NCBI GenBank assembly: GCA_044225675.1
Contig: JBGAIH010000008.1
Coordinates: forward strand, 1 to 64,000
Length of the DNA stretch: 64,000 bases
Direction: 5' to 3'
Source: JACMQX01 sp044225675
Lineage (GTDB): Bacteria > Pseudomonadota > Gammaproteobacteria > Burkholderiales > Burkholderiaceae_C
This document shows positions 7,670 through 15,266 of the stretch, piece by piece. A program made the translations under genes and the position numbers. The notes beneath the pieces are model-generated. The model had not been told where the DNA came from and did no database searches. It saw only the letters and a list, made by a program, of their open reading frames with translations. Each line of letters starts with the position of its first letter. The stretch's first letter is position 1.

Positions 7670-7864
7670 TCACTTCTTGTAGCGCTTTCCCTTCGGCGAA
7701 ACGTACTTGCCACCTTTGTGGCTGCTCCCCTTGCCGCCGACATACTTGCCGCCTTTGCTCTTGGCCGAAACCCCGTCGGGCGCGCCAACAGACGAAGGCT
7801 GCGGCAAGGCTTGAACGCACGTGCCGCAAAGGATTCCGAGCATCAGTACAGCAACTCGAATCAT
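7670..7864 (-). CDS. Small secreted Gly/Lys-rich basic peptide
   Basis: A 64-residue precursor starting at the ATG at 7864 behind a strong GAGGAG ribosome site. Residues 1-19 (M-I-R-V-A-V-L-M-L-G-I-L-C-G-T-C-V-Q-A) form a signal peptide. The mature part is Lys/Gly/Ser-rich and repetitive: K-G-G-K-Y-V occurs twice, separated by G-K-G-S-S-H, and it ends S-P-K-G-K-R-Y-K-K. The net charge is strongly positive. Such peptides could bind nucleic acid, lipopolysaccharide or the cell wall; no function is established. The same-strand secreted gene begins about 10 bp downstream. Confidence 0.65.
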   Translation of the reverse strand: MIRVAVLMLGILCGTCVQALPQPSSVGAPDGVSAKSKGGKYVGGKGSSHKGGKYVSPKGKRYKK

Positions 7865-7955
7865 GTGTGTCTCCTCAGATAAGTTCGAGCAATATCGCAC
7901 AGACGTCCATGTTTGTCAGGACTCTGGCAAGTCCATCGCCTCCACCCGCCCGCCT

Positions 7956-8969
7956 TCAGCGCTTGGCCGCCCTCGCCTCTTCCAGCCGCTTGACCGTCGG
8001 ATCCACGCCGGCGTCGTACATGGCCTTCATCATCCAGTGGACGAGCTTGCCGGTTTTCCCGGGCGTGCCGCCCTGGATGGGCGGTGCGGGGTCGTACTCC
8101 ATGTCGAGCATGACGGCCTGGGTGTAGCGGGCGCCCCAGTTGTCGTTGAGGATGGCCAGTGACATGTCCATGCCGGCGGAGACGCCGGCGGAGGTCCAGT
8201 ACTTGCCGTCGCGGGTGTAGCGCTCGTTGGCCGGAATGGCCTTGTACTTGCGCAGGAACTCCTCCTCGCGGTACCAGTTGGTGGAGGCGCGGCGGCCTTC
8301 GAGCAGGCCGGTCGCGCCCAGTATCCACACGCCGGTGCAGACCGCGCCGGTGTAGACGGTGTCCTGGTCGATCCGTCGGATCCAGCCGAGCACGCGCTCG
8401 TCATACGCCGCTTCGATGGTGCCGGTGAAGCCGCCCGGGATGATGAGGATGTCGAGCCTGTCCACGTCGTCCATGGTGGTGTCGGGGACGATCTGCACGC
8501 CCATCACGGTCTTGATCGGCCCGGGCCGCACACCGATGAGGCGCGTGGTGGCGCCCGCCTGCCCGAGGACGTAGCGCGGACCCATGACGTCCAGATCGTT
8601 GACGCCGTCATAGACGAGGATGCCGATCTGCCGGATGGCCTGCCTGGGCTTGCCCAGGATGAGGTCCATCACGACGGAGTGGTTCTCGGGCGTGATGGCG
8701 GGCGGCAGCTGGGCCTGCAGGGCGCTGTCGTCGGCCGCAGAGACTGCGCTGGCACGCGACTGGGGTGCGGAGGGTGGCGCGGCGGACGCTGCGGAAGGCG
8801 GTGCGTCGGAGCCCTTGCAGGCCACGAGCGCAAGAGCCCCGGCCAGCAATGCCTGTCGCAATGCCTGTCGCAATGCCGGTTGCAGGGCCGGCCCGACGGC
8901 TGCACGCACCCGCAGGCCGCGTGCAGGCCGGCGGCCGGGTGCCATGACGCTCGATGGAGCGTTGCTCAT
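7956..8969 (-). CDS. DJ-1/PfpI-family lipoprotein
   Basis: A 337-residue protein with a lipoprotein signal ending L-A-L-V-A-C (lipid-attachment Cys51), a short Ala/Ser/Pro linker, then a DJ-1/PfpI (ThiJ) domain from about residue 110. The fold landmarks are present: I-G-I-L-V-Y-D-G-V-N-D-L-D, I-I-P-G-G-F, and the nucleophile elbow G-A-V-C-T-G with Cys211. This form resembles isonitrile-hydratase-like DJ-1 proteins more than heat-shock chaperones. Lipidation puts it in the periplasm or outer membrane, which is unusual. It starts 12 nt after the stop of the TonB-receptor gene, so the two are one transcript and may act on the same imported compound. Confidence 0.85.
   Translation of the reverse strand: MSNAPSSVMAPGRRPARGLRVRAAVGPALQPALRQALRQALLAGALALVACKGSDAPPSAASAAPPSAPQSRASAVSAADDSALQAQLPPAITPENHSVVMDLILGKPRQAIRQIGILVYDGVNDLDVMGPRYVLGQAGATTRLIGVRPGPIKTVMGVQIVPDTTMDDVDRLDILIIPGGFTGTIEAAYDERVLGWIRRIDQDTVYTGAVCTGVWILGATGLLEGRRASTNWYREEEFLRKYKAIPANERYTRDGKYWTSAGVSAGMDMSLAILNDNWGARYTQAVMLDMEYDPAPPIQGGTPGKTGKLVHWMMKAMYDAGVDPTVKRLEEARAAKR
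8846..8877. repeat. 12-bp tandem repeat in signal-peptide coding region
   Basis: The unit GCAATGCCTGTC occurs at 8846-8857 and 8858-8869, with a partial third copy at 8870-8877. In the DJ-1 lipoprotein gene it encodes the repeated A-L-R-Q unit just before the hydrophobic core of the signal peptide. Copy-number change would add or remove four residues in frame. Confidence 0.75.
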
Positions 8970-8981
8970 GGCTGCGCTGCC

Positions 8982-11165
8982 TCAGTAGTCCACGCGCAGC
9001 GTGACCTTTGCCGTGCGCGGGTTGCCGAGCTTGATCCAGTCCTGCACGAACTGGTGGCTGGCGGTGAAGTACTTGCGGTTGAGGACGTTGTCCAGGTTGA
9101 ACTGCAGCGCTGCCTTGCCGCCACCGAGGCCAAAGCGGTAGGCCGCCATGGCGTCGAGCCGGCCATAGCCCGGCATCTGGAAGGTGTTGGCGGTGTCGCC
9201 TTCGCGCTGGCCCTGGGCGAACACGCCGCCGCCCACCGTCCACTGGCTGTCGATCGCGTAACGGGCCCACAGGCTGGCAGTGTGGCGCGCCACGTTGGCG
9301 AGCTTCTTGCCTTGGTAGGTGGGGTCACGCGTGACCTCGGTGTCGGTGTAGGCGTACGAGGCAATGACCGACAGGCTGCGGGTGATCTGGCCCGAGAGGT
9401 CCCATTCGAGTCCGCGCGCCACGGCCTCGCCGACGGTGACGACGTTGGTGCCCGTGGGCGACAGCGGGTCGATGACGGTGGCGCCGCGGTTGCGCTTGGT
9501 GAGCTGGTAGAGCGCCACGGTGGAGCTGAGTTTGTTGTCGAGCAGTTCGATCTTGTGGCCGACCTCGATCTGCCGCGCCCGCTCGGCCTGCAGAGCCGCA
9601 CCGGTGACGGTGTCGCGGCCGTTGTTGGCGGCGACGGAGTCCTGGTACTGCGCGTAGACCGACTGGTTGGGCGCAAACTTCCACACTGCGCCCAGGCGCG
9701 GCGTGGTAAAGGACTGGTCGTTGGGCCGAGCCCCCGGCACGCCGAAGACGGCCCGGGTGCGGTCGTGGCGCAGCGCGGCGGTGATCGACAGGCCGTTGCC
9801 CAGGGCGATCTGGTCCTGCACATAGAAGCTGGTCCAGCGGCTGTAGTCGTCGTAGTCGGCCGGCATGGCCATGGTGAGGTCCAGCCCGGGAGTGTTGCCC
9901 AGTTGCGGGTTGAAGACGCTGACGGCCGAGATCTGCTCCATGTAGGTGGTGCCGGTCTTGCGGGTGCGATACGTGTCAAAGCCCGTGAGCAGCGTGTGCG
10001 TCACGCCGCCCACCTTCAGCTTGCCGGTGAGGTCGGCGTTGACCTGGTCGACCTTGTACAGGCCGTCAGGCCGCACCGCGAAGTAGTAGCGGCACAGGGG
10101 GTCGCCGGTGCCGGGGCAGGTCTGCGCCGGCGTCATGCCCATGCCCAGGTCCACGCGGTAGGGATAGATGTCCATCTCCGACGTGTTGCTGCGCAGGCTG
10201 AGGAGCCGGCCCTTGATCGTCCAGGTGTCGTTGAGTTCGTGCGATGCGTCGAGCTTGAGGCTGGTGGTGCGAGCGCTGGACAGCGACGGCGAGTCGTTGA
10301 ACTGGCGCGACCACGGCAGATCGGCCGGGCGGGTGCCGAAGGCCGGGATGCCCATGTCGGTGCGGTAGCGATTGTTGGAATAGTCCAGCGTGGCCGTGAT
10401 GCTGGTGCGCGTGTCGGGGACCCATGCGAGGCTGCCGGTGAAGGCGCCGAGCCGGTCTTCGACGAAGTCGCGGATGGAGTCCGACGTGTAGTACGAAGCC
10501 GCCACGCGGCCGCGCAGGCTGCGGTCGGCGTTGAGCGAGCCGGAGGCCTCCAAGGCGGTGCGCGACAGGCCGTACTGGCCCAGCGTCTGCTCGAAGCTGA
10601 ACTCGCTCACGCTGGAGATCGGGCGCGACACGACGTTGACCAGCCCGCCCGGCTGCGAGCGGCCATAGAGCACGCTGGCCGGCCCCTTGATGACCTCCAC
10701 CGACTGAACGTTGGCCATGTTGACGGGCACGCCCATGACCTTGCTGCCGTCGAGAAAGTAGCTGCTGATGCCGGACATCGGCCCCATGGCCGTCATGGAG
10801 GTGCTGGGAAATCCGCGCAGGATGAGCAGCGGCTGCTGGCTGCCGTTGAAGCCGAAGTCGTATTGCACGCCTGCGACGTTGCGCACGGCCTCGGTGAGGC
10901 TGAGGGCGCCCTGGTCTTCGATCACCGAGCGCGGCACGACCTGCACGCTTTGCGGGGTTTCAAGCAGCGGCGTGGCGGTGCGGGTGGCCGTGCTGCTGGC
11001 GGGCGCGCGGTAGCCCTCGGCCGTGTCGGTGACGGTGGTGGTGGGCAGCGAAGGCGATGCGCCGGCGGCGCCAGTCGGCGCCGCGCCCTGCGCGTGGGCA
11101 CTGCCGGCAGCGGCAAGAAGGCAGGCGCTGGCCAGCGCAGTGAGTCGGAGTTGGGGGCGGATCAT
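8982..11165 (-). CDS. TonB-dependent siderophore-type receptor
   Basis: A 727-residue outer-membrane receptor. It has a signal peptide (residues 1-26, ending A-H-A-Q), a TonB-box-like region near 41-50 (T-T-T-V-T-D-T-A), a plug domain (about 60-200) with T-P-Q-S-V-Q-V-V-P and V-E-V-I-K-G-P-A-S-V-L-Y-G, and a beta-barrel ending in an aromatic residue (L-R-V-D-Y). The P-x-S-V-x-V and G-x-x-P-G-G-L-V-N-V-V features are typical of ferric-siderophore receptors; which siderophore cannot be read. I saw no convincing Fur box in the 290 bp upstream (11166-11455). It is co-transcribed with the DJ-1 lipoprotein downstream. Confidence 0.92.
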   Translation of the reverse strand: MIRPQLRLTALASACLLAAAGSAHAQGAAPTGAAGASPSLPTTTVTDTAEGYRAPASSTATRTATPLLETPQSVQVVPRSVIEDQGALSLTEAVRNVAGVQYDFGFNGSQQPLLILRGFPSTSMTAMGPMSGISSYFLDGSKVMGVPVNMANVQSVEVIKGPASVLYGRSQPGGLVNVVSRPISSVSEFSFEQTLGQYGLSRTALEASGSLNADRSLRGRVAASYYTSDSIRDFVEDRLGAFTGSLAWVPDTRTSITATLDYSNNRYRTDMGIPAFGTRPADLPWSRQFNDSPSLSSARTTSLKLDASHELNDTWTIKGRLLSLRSNTSEMDIYPYRVDLGMGMTPAQTCPGTGDPLCRYYFAVRPDGLYKVDQVNADLTGKLKVGGVTHTLLTGFDTYRTRKTGTTYMEQISAVSVFNPQLGNTPGLDLTMAMPADYDDYSRWTSFYVQDQIALGNGLSITAALRHDRTRAVFGVPGARPNDQSFTTPRLGAVWKFAPNQSVYAQYQDSVAANNGRDTVTGAALQAERARQIEVGHKIELLDNKLSSTVALYQLTKRNRGATVIDPLSPTGTNVVTVGEAVARGLEWDLSGQITRSLSVIASYAYTDTEVTRDPTYQGKKLANVARHTASLWARYAIDSQWTVGGGVFAQGQREGDTANTFQMPGYGRLDAMAAYRFGLGGGKAALQFNLDNVLNRKYFTASHQFVQDWIKLGNPRTAKVTLRVDY

Positions 11166-11455
11166 GGGTCGGACTTTCGAGTGGATAAAAACAGGATGGG
11201 CTTGCGCCTCGCCGCCTCAGTGGCGGGCAACGCGAGCGACCGCATGTCGAATGACTGCGGACGCGGTGGAACAGCTGGCATGCCGCAGCGCAGGCGCCAC
11301 GCCGGTCAGGCTGGCACCGCGCATGGCGGGGGGTGACGCAGGACGCGCCGCATCAGGATCGACGACCTGCGCCGGCGCGTCAGGCCGACCTCACGAGTCA
11401 GGAGGTCGAGCTGCCGCTCAGGCGATGAAGGAGGTCGCCGACGAAGCGCCGGGCG

Positions 11456-11827
11456 TCAGAGGAAGACCGGTGGGCCGCGTGGTGGCAGCGGCGCGCCGGC
11501 AAGCGAGGCGATACGCGCCGCTTCGATCGGCGCCAGGGCATGCTCCAGAGGATGCACGCCCTCCGGACTGGCCAGCGGCGCTTGCATGGGCAAGGCAGTG
11601 CCCAGGCACAGCACGCAGTCGAGCGCGTGCGGCCCGGCGGAAGGCGCATCGCCATCGCGGTCCACCGCCACCAGCTTGACCGCACCGCCCGCAGAGCACA
11701 CCAGCTCCATCGCGCTCGGTGCAACGAGCGGCGAAGCCATCGCCACGCCAAGCGTCAACAGAAACCAGGCCAGCACGAGGCGGGCCAGGTTGGTGGAGCT
11801 GCGCAGCGAATGCAAAGTGCAATGCAT
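11456..11827 (-). CDS. DUF2946-like protein
   Basis: A 123-residue protein with an N-terminal hydrophobic signal or anchor (about residues 13-33) and a mature part containing M-E-L-V-C-S-A-G-G and H-A-L-D-C-V-L-C-L-G, a CxxC pair after a His, ending in the P-P-R-G-P-P tail common in DUF2946 proteins. These small exported proteins often sit beside copper- or TonB-related genes, and the His/Cys content fits metal handling, but no activity is proven. It lies 290 bp upstream of the TonB receptor on the same strand. The start used is the ATG at 11827, without a clear ribosome site. The 11828-12286 stretch upstream holds no gene I can support. Confidence 0.7.
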   Translation of the reverse strand: MHCTLHSLRSSTNLARLVLAWFLLTLGVAMASPLVAPSAMELVCSAGGAVKLVAVDRDGDAPSAGPHALDCVLCLGTALPMQAPLASPEGVHPLEHALAPIEAARIASLAGAPLPPRGPPVFL

Positions 11828-12286
11828 GCTGCGATTATGACGTCATCCTTGGGGGCAATCGATCGCGAGGCGTCTCAAATTGGTCGACGGCCCCGTCGCT
11901 CGATGGTCGAGCGCTTCCGAGTGCTCGTCTCTGCACTCGCTCGCGCGTGCAACGCCATTCGAAGTCGGTGATTCAGGCTCTTGAATCTCATTCCAAGCCA
12001 CCTCATGACCCAACTCCCCGATACCTCCTGTTCAATGGCGGGCAGGCGCGGATCGCCACTGCGAAAACCCTCTGTCTCGGTCCGCGTCCTGGATGTGACT
12101 TTGGTCCGGTGCGAACTTTTGTAGCGCATCTAGATTCCGCAGCACGGCGCGTCCTGGAGACAAGGGCGAGCCGTACATGCCGACGGTGGCAACGGCGGAA
12201 TCCCGCGCGCGACGTCCGTGGACATGTGCAACGCAATCGTCGACTGCGGGTTCGTGATTGAAGAACACAGAAAGGGAAGAACGAGA

Positions 12287-12817
12287 ATGACCAGAACATT
12301 GTTCGCTGTGGCCTGTGCCACAGCCATGCTGGCGGCCTGCGGAGGGGGAGGAACTCCGGCCCCGGACACCTCGATGCTCATGGAGGTTCCGGCCAGCCTC
12401 AGCGCCAACCCGGATGCAGCAGAGCAGGCTCAGCTCTACGCCCAGATGGGGCTGTCGGCGATCTCGGCCGACGGCGCCCAGTTCACCCAGTCGAAGGAGG
12501 TCGCCTGTCCGGCCGGCGGCAGCCTGACCTACTCGATGACCGACCGGGGCACCCAGGGCACCCTGGATGCAGGCGACGTCATGGTCGCGCTGATGACGAA
12601 TTGCCGCACGGCGCAGCAGGCCCGGCCCATCAACGGGAGCTTTGCGCTCGCGTTTGTTGCGGTCACCACCGAAGGCCAACGGCCTGTGAAAGGCCAGCTC
12701 GACGTCAGCTACTCGCACATCGCCGGCAAAGGCCCCTCGCGCAGCGGCAACGCCGTGATTGCATTCGACGGCGGCACGGTCAAGGTGACCAGCCAGGGCG
12801 CGGCAGACCGCCCGTAG
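12287..12817 (+). CDS. Lipoprotein of unknown function
   Basis: A 176-residue lipoprotein: signal peptide with lipobox M-L-A-A-C (Cys18) followed by a Gly-rich spacer. The mature part contains Q-L-Y-A-Q-M-G-L-S-A-I-S and a beta-rich region with two Cys, C-P-A-G-G-S-L-T-Y and M-T-N-C-R, that could form a disulphide. The start is the ATG at 12287 after GGGAAG. The family is not recognised. It is followed after 27 bp by the beta-helix surface protein on the same strand, so the two probably form one transcript and may be displayed together at the cell surface. Confidence 0.7.
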   Translation: MTRTLFAVACATAMLAACGGGGTPAPDTSMLMEVPASLSANPDAAEQAQLYAQMGLSAISADGAQFTQSKEVACPAGGSLTYSMTDRGTQGTLDAGDVMVALMTNCRTAQQARPINGSFALAFVAVTTEGQRPVKGQLDVSYSHIAGKGPSRSGNAVIAFDGGTVKVTSQGAADRP

Positions 12818-12844
12818 ACCTCTCAGCAATTGAAAAGGGAACAC

Positions 12845-14623
12845 ATGAAAAAACTCATTCTCAAGGCGCTCCTGGCTACTGCGGCCGTCATTCCGCTGGC
12901 CAGTCAGGCCATCACGGTGAACACTGCAGCCGACGTGGATCTGGCCTCGCTGCCCTACATCACTCCCGGCGTCATGAACGCCCGCAACGACGGGAAATGT
13001 TCGCTCGCCGAAGCCGTCGAGCTGGCGAATTGGACATACAACTCGGGAACGCCCTCGACGAAGCCGACTCTGGATTGCGGGACAGCGCAATCCAGCATGA
13101 ACGTCATCACATTTGCGGCGGACATCAAGGCCATTCAGCTCGTGTTCAAGAAGTTCTCGCAGGCTGCTTTCGAGATCAATTCACCGATCGAGATCAAAGG
13201 CAACAAGCCCGGCACGATCCTCAGTGGGTTCAAGACCAAGAACCGCATCTTCAGACTGGGAGCGTCATGGTCCCAACTGAAGATGACAGACATGGCCATG
13301 GTGAATGCCGTCATCCCGACGGGCGGAGGAGCCGCTGTTCTGGTCGACTCCAGCGCCGCGCGGTTCGAGTGTTTCAACTGCGCTTTCGAAAACAACGAGG
13401 CCGGGGACGATGGCGGTGCGATCCATAGCAAGGCCTCGCTGCAGCTGGATGACCAGGACCATCTTGTCCGGGGCGTGTCGATCGTGGGGTCGGTCTTCAT
13501 CAACAACGCAGCGACGCGCGGAGGAGCGTATTTCGGGCCGCCCATGTATGCCGCGTACTCGACCTTCTACCAGAACAAGGCAAGGCGTTCCGGTGGTGCG
13601 CTGCACGTCACGACCGGCTCGACACTCGAGATCTACAACTCCGCCTTCACGGACAACGTGGCGCAGGCTCCGCAGAGCTTCTCCTCGAACGACATCATCC
13701 AGGGCGGCGCCATCTTCTCGGACGCGGTGCTGTATGTCGGCAAGAGCCGGTTCCAGCGAAACGTCGCCCTTCCGAGTTTCGGACTCGGGCTCGGGTCTGA
13801 CGCCCAGCAGACCTCGGGTGGAGCCATCCATATCGGGACGGCTGCTGCGGTGTTCGACCCGAACGTCATCGAAGGGTCGATGTTCGAGGGCAACATCGCA
13901 GGTTACAACCACGGGCGCGGAGGCGCGCTCGGTCTGGACCAGATTGCGCTGATACGTGAAAGCGGCTTCATCGGGAACATGGCTGCATCCGGCTTTGCGG
14001 TGTATGCGAAAACGTCCCTGTCCCACGCAGTCAAGATCGTGAATTCCACGATTGCCGACAATCGCATCACGGCCGAAACCCCGGACTACCCTGATCTCCT
14101 TCCGTCGGCCGGCAGCGTTGTGAATGCAGGCACCGCACCGGTGACCCTCATCAACAGCTTTGTCCACCAGCGCGGCCAAGGTTCGGCATTGCTGACTCAG
14201 CCGAATTCCGCCGCGACGATCCTCATCGGAAACACGGCGGTAGGTGCGGAGCTTCCGTCCAACCCCGCGCCGCAGCCGCCAGCGCTTCCCTTGTCCGACA
14301 AGGCCGCGACGTGCACGGGCAATATCACCGACATGGGCGCAAACGTGCAGTCCAAGACGAACGTCGGTGCGGGCTGTCCGGCCACCGTCCCGTTCGCCGG
14401 CAACTCCGACGACTTCGTTTCTGTCGCCTATCAGACGACCCAGGACCTGTTCGGTGTGACGTATGAGCCGCTCGGTATGTACTATGCACTGCCCGGCGGC
14501 GGTGTCATGCCCCAGATGCAGGGCAAGGGTCTTCCGGCGCTGTGCAGCGGGTCCCCGGCCGACTCGAAGACCCAGCTGGGCATGGCGCGCACCGGCTGTG
14601 ACATCGGCCCCGTGAATCTCTAA
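12845..14623 (+). CDS. Secreted beta-helix protein with CSLREA-like motif
   Basis: A 592-residue exported protein. Residues 1-22 are a signal peptide (M-K-K-L-I-L-K-A... ending S-Q-A). A C-S-L-A-E-A-V-E-L-A-N motif near residue 53 matches the CSLREA domain found at the start of many polymorphic-repeat surface proteins. The centre carries repeated G-G-A-[IYLV] motifs (G-G-A-I-H, G-G-A-Y-F, G-G-A-L-H, G-G-A-I-F, G-G-A-L-G) spaced 30-50 residues apart, as in chlamydial Pmp-type right-handed beta-helices. There is no C-terminal autotransporter barrel or sortase signal, so release or anchoring is unclear. The ATG at 12845 follows AAGGGA. It is probably co-transcribed with the lipoprotein gene before it. 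Confidence 0.8.
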   Translation: MKKLILKALLATAAVIPLASQAITVNTAADVDLASLPYITPGVMNARNDGKCSLAEAVELANWTYNSGTPSTKPTLDCGTAQSSMNVITFAADIKAIQLVFKKFSQAAFEINSPIEIKGNKPGTILSGFKTKNRIFRLGASWSQLKMTDMAMVNAVIPTGGGAAVLVDSSAARFECFNCAFENNEAGDDGGAIHSKASLQLDDQDHLVRGVSIVGSVFINNAATRGGAYFGPPMYAAYSTFYQNKARRSGGALHVTTGSTLEIYNSAFTDNVAQAPQSFSSNDIIQGGAIFSDAVLYVGKSRFQRNVALPSFGLGLGSDAQQTSGGAIHIGTAAAVFDPNVIEGSMFEGNIAGYNHGRGGALGLDQIALIRESGFIGNMAASGFAVYAKTSLSHAVKIVNSTIADNRITAETPDYPDLLPSAGSVVNAGTAPVTLINSFVHQRGQGSALLTQPNSAATILIGNTAVGAELPSNPAPQPPALPLSDKAATCTGNITDMGANVQSKTNVGAGCPATVPFAGNSDDFVSVAYQTTQDLFGVTYEPLGMYYALPGGGVMPQMQGKGLPALCSGSPADSKTQLGMARTGCDIGPVNL

Positions 14624-14678
14624 ACGCTGACCCGCTGGAGCAAAGGAGCGGCTTTCGGCGAAGGCCGCTTCCAGGAAA

Positions 14679-14711
14679 GGGGCAGAGAGCGCGAGCGCTC
14701 CCTGCCCTTTT
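14679..14711 (+). terminator. Rho-independent terminator after beta-helix gene
   Basis: Stem GGGCAG (14680-14685), bulged A, GAGCGC (14687-14692), GA loop, GCGCTC (14695-14700), C, CTGCCC (14702-14707), followed by TTTT (14708-14711). It lies about 55 bp after the stop at 14623. A second, weaker hairpin (GCGGCTTTC...GAAGGCCGC) precedes it. Confidence 0.75.
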
Positions 14712-14713
14712 GC

Positions 14714-15169
14714 CTACCCGCGCTCGAGCAAATGAAAGTTCAGCAGCCGCGTCGCAATCACCGTCTCGGCCAGAAAGCTCAGCAGTGCGGCGAGGAAGCA
14801 CACCACGCCGGCCAGAAAGAAATAGACCGCCCAGCGGCTGACCTGGTAGGCAGTGGTCTCGCCAAGAAACAGCACGATGATGGTCATGCCGATCAGCAGT
14901 GCGCAGGTGGTGAGCAGCGCGATGCACCCGTTGGCCAGGCGGCCGCGCAGGCGCAGCTCGGCAAGTTCCTTGAAGGCCCTGGCGATGAACTCGGCGTCGT
15001 CGGAGGCGCGGGCGCGGTCTTCGACGAGGCGGGCCCGGTCGATGATGCGCGCGAGCCGGCCGGCGACGGCGCCGATCATGCCCGAGACGGCGGTGAGCAG
15101 GAAAACAGGGGCCACGGCGAGCTGGATGCCGTGGGTGATGGTGTCGGAGTCGATGGGCAGTGCGGCCAT
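14714..15169 (-). CDS. DUF2721 membrane protein
   Basis: A 151-residue protein matching the DUF2721 pattern: a first membrane segment with A-P-V-F-L-L-T-A-V-S-G-M-I-G, then a conserved R-L-A-R-I-I-D-R-A-R cytoplasmic motif, a charged helix (E-L-A-E-L-R-L-R-G-R), and two more membrane segments (about residues 80-100 and 110-135). It is an inner-membrane protein of unknown role. The start is the ATG at 15169; the frame remains open upstream into the patatin gene's start region, but that is not coding. It is divergent from the patatin-like gene with about 97 bp between them. Confidence 0.85.
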   Translation of the reverse strand: MAALPIDSDTITHGIQLAVAPVFLLTAVSGMIGAVAGRLARIIDRARLVEDRARASDDAEFIARAFKELAELRLRGRLANGCIALLTTCALLIGMTIIVLFLGETTAYQVSRWAVYFFLAGVVCFLAALLSFLAETVIATRLLNFHLLERG

Positions 15170-15266
15170 GGTGCGCGAGATTATGCGCCGGGCCTGTTCC
15201 CGCAACGCATGCGCCGCGTCACAATGCGGCCCACGGGGCCCACCGGTGGCTCGTGCGGGGGACATC

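Noticed and set aside
8679..11336. 885-codon plus-strand open frame across the TonB receptor
   Set aside because: GC-rich antisense shadow: the minus strand encodes two clear proteins, and this frame is low-complexity Gly/Ala/Val/Arg.
14853..15266. Long upstream extension of the patatin frame
   Set aside because: It lies antisense to the DUF2721 gene, and the ATG at 15267 fits the family and spacing.
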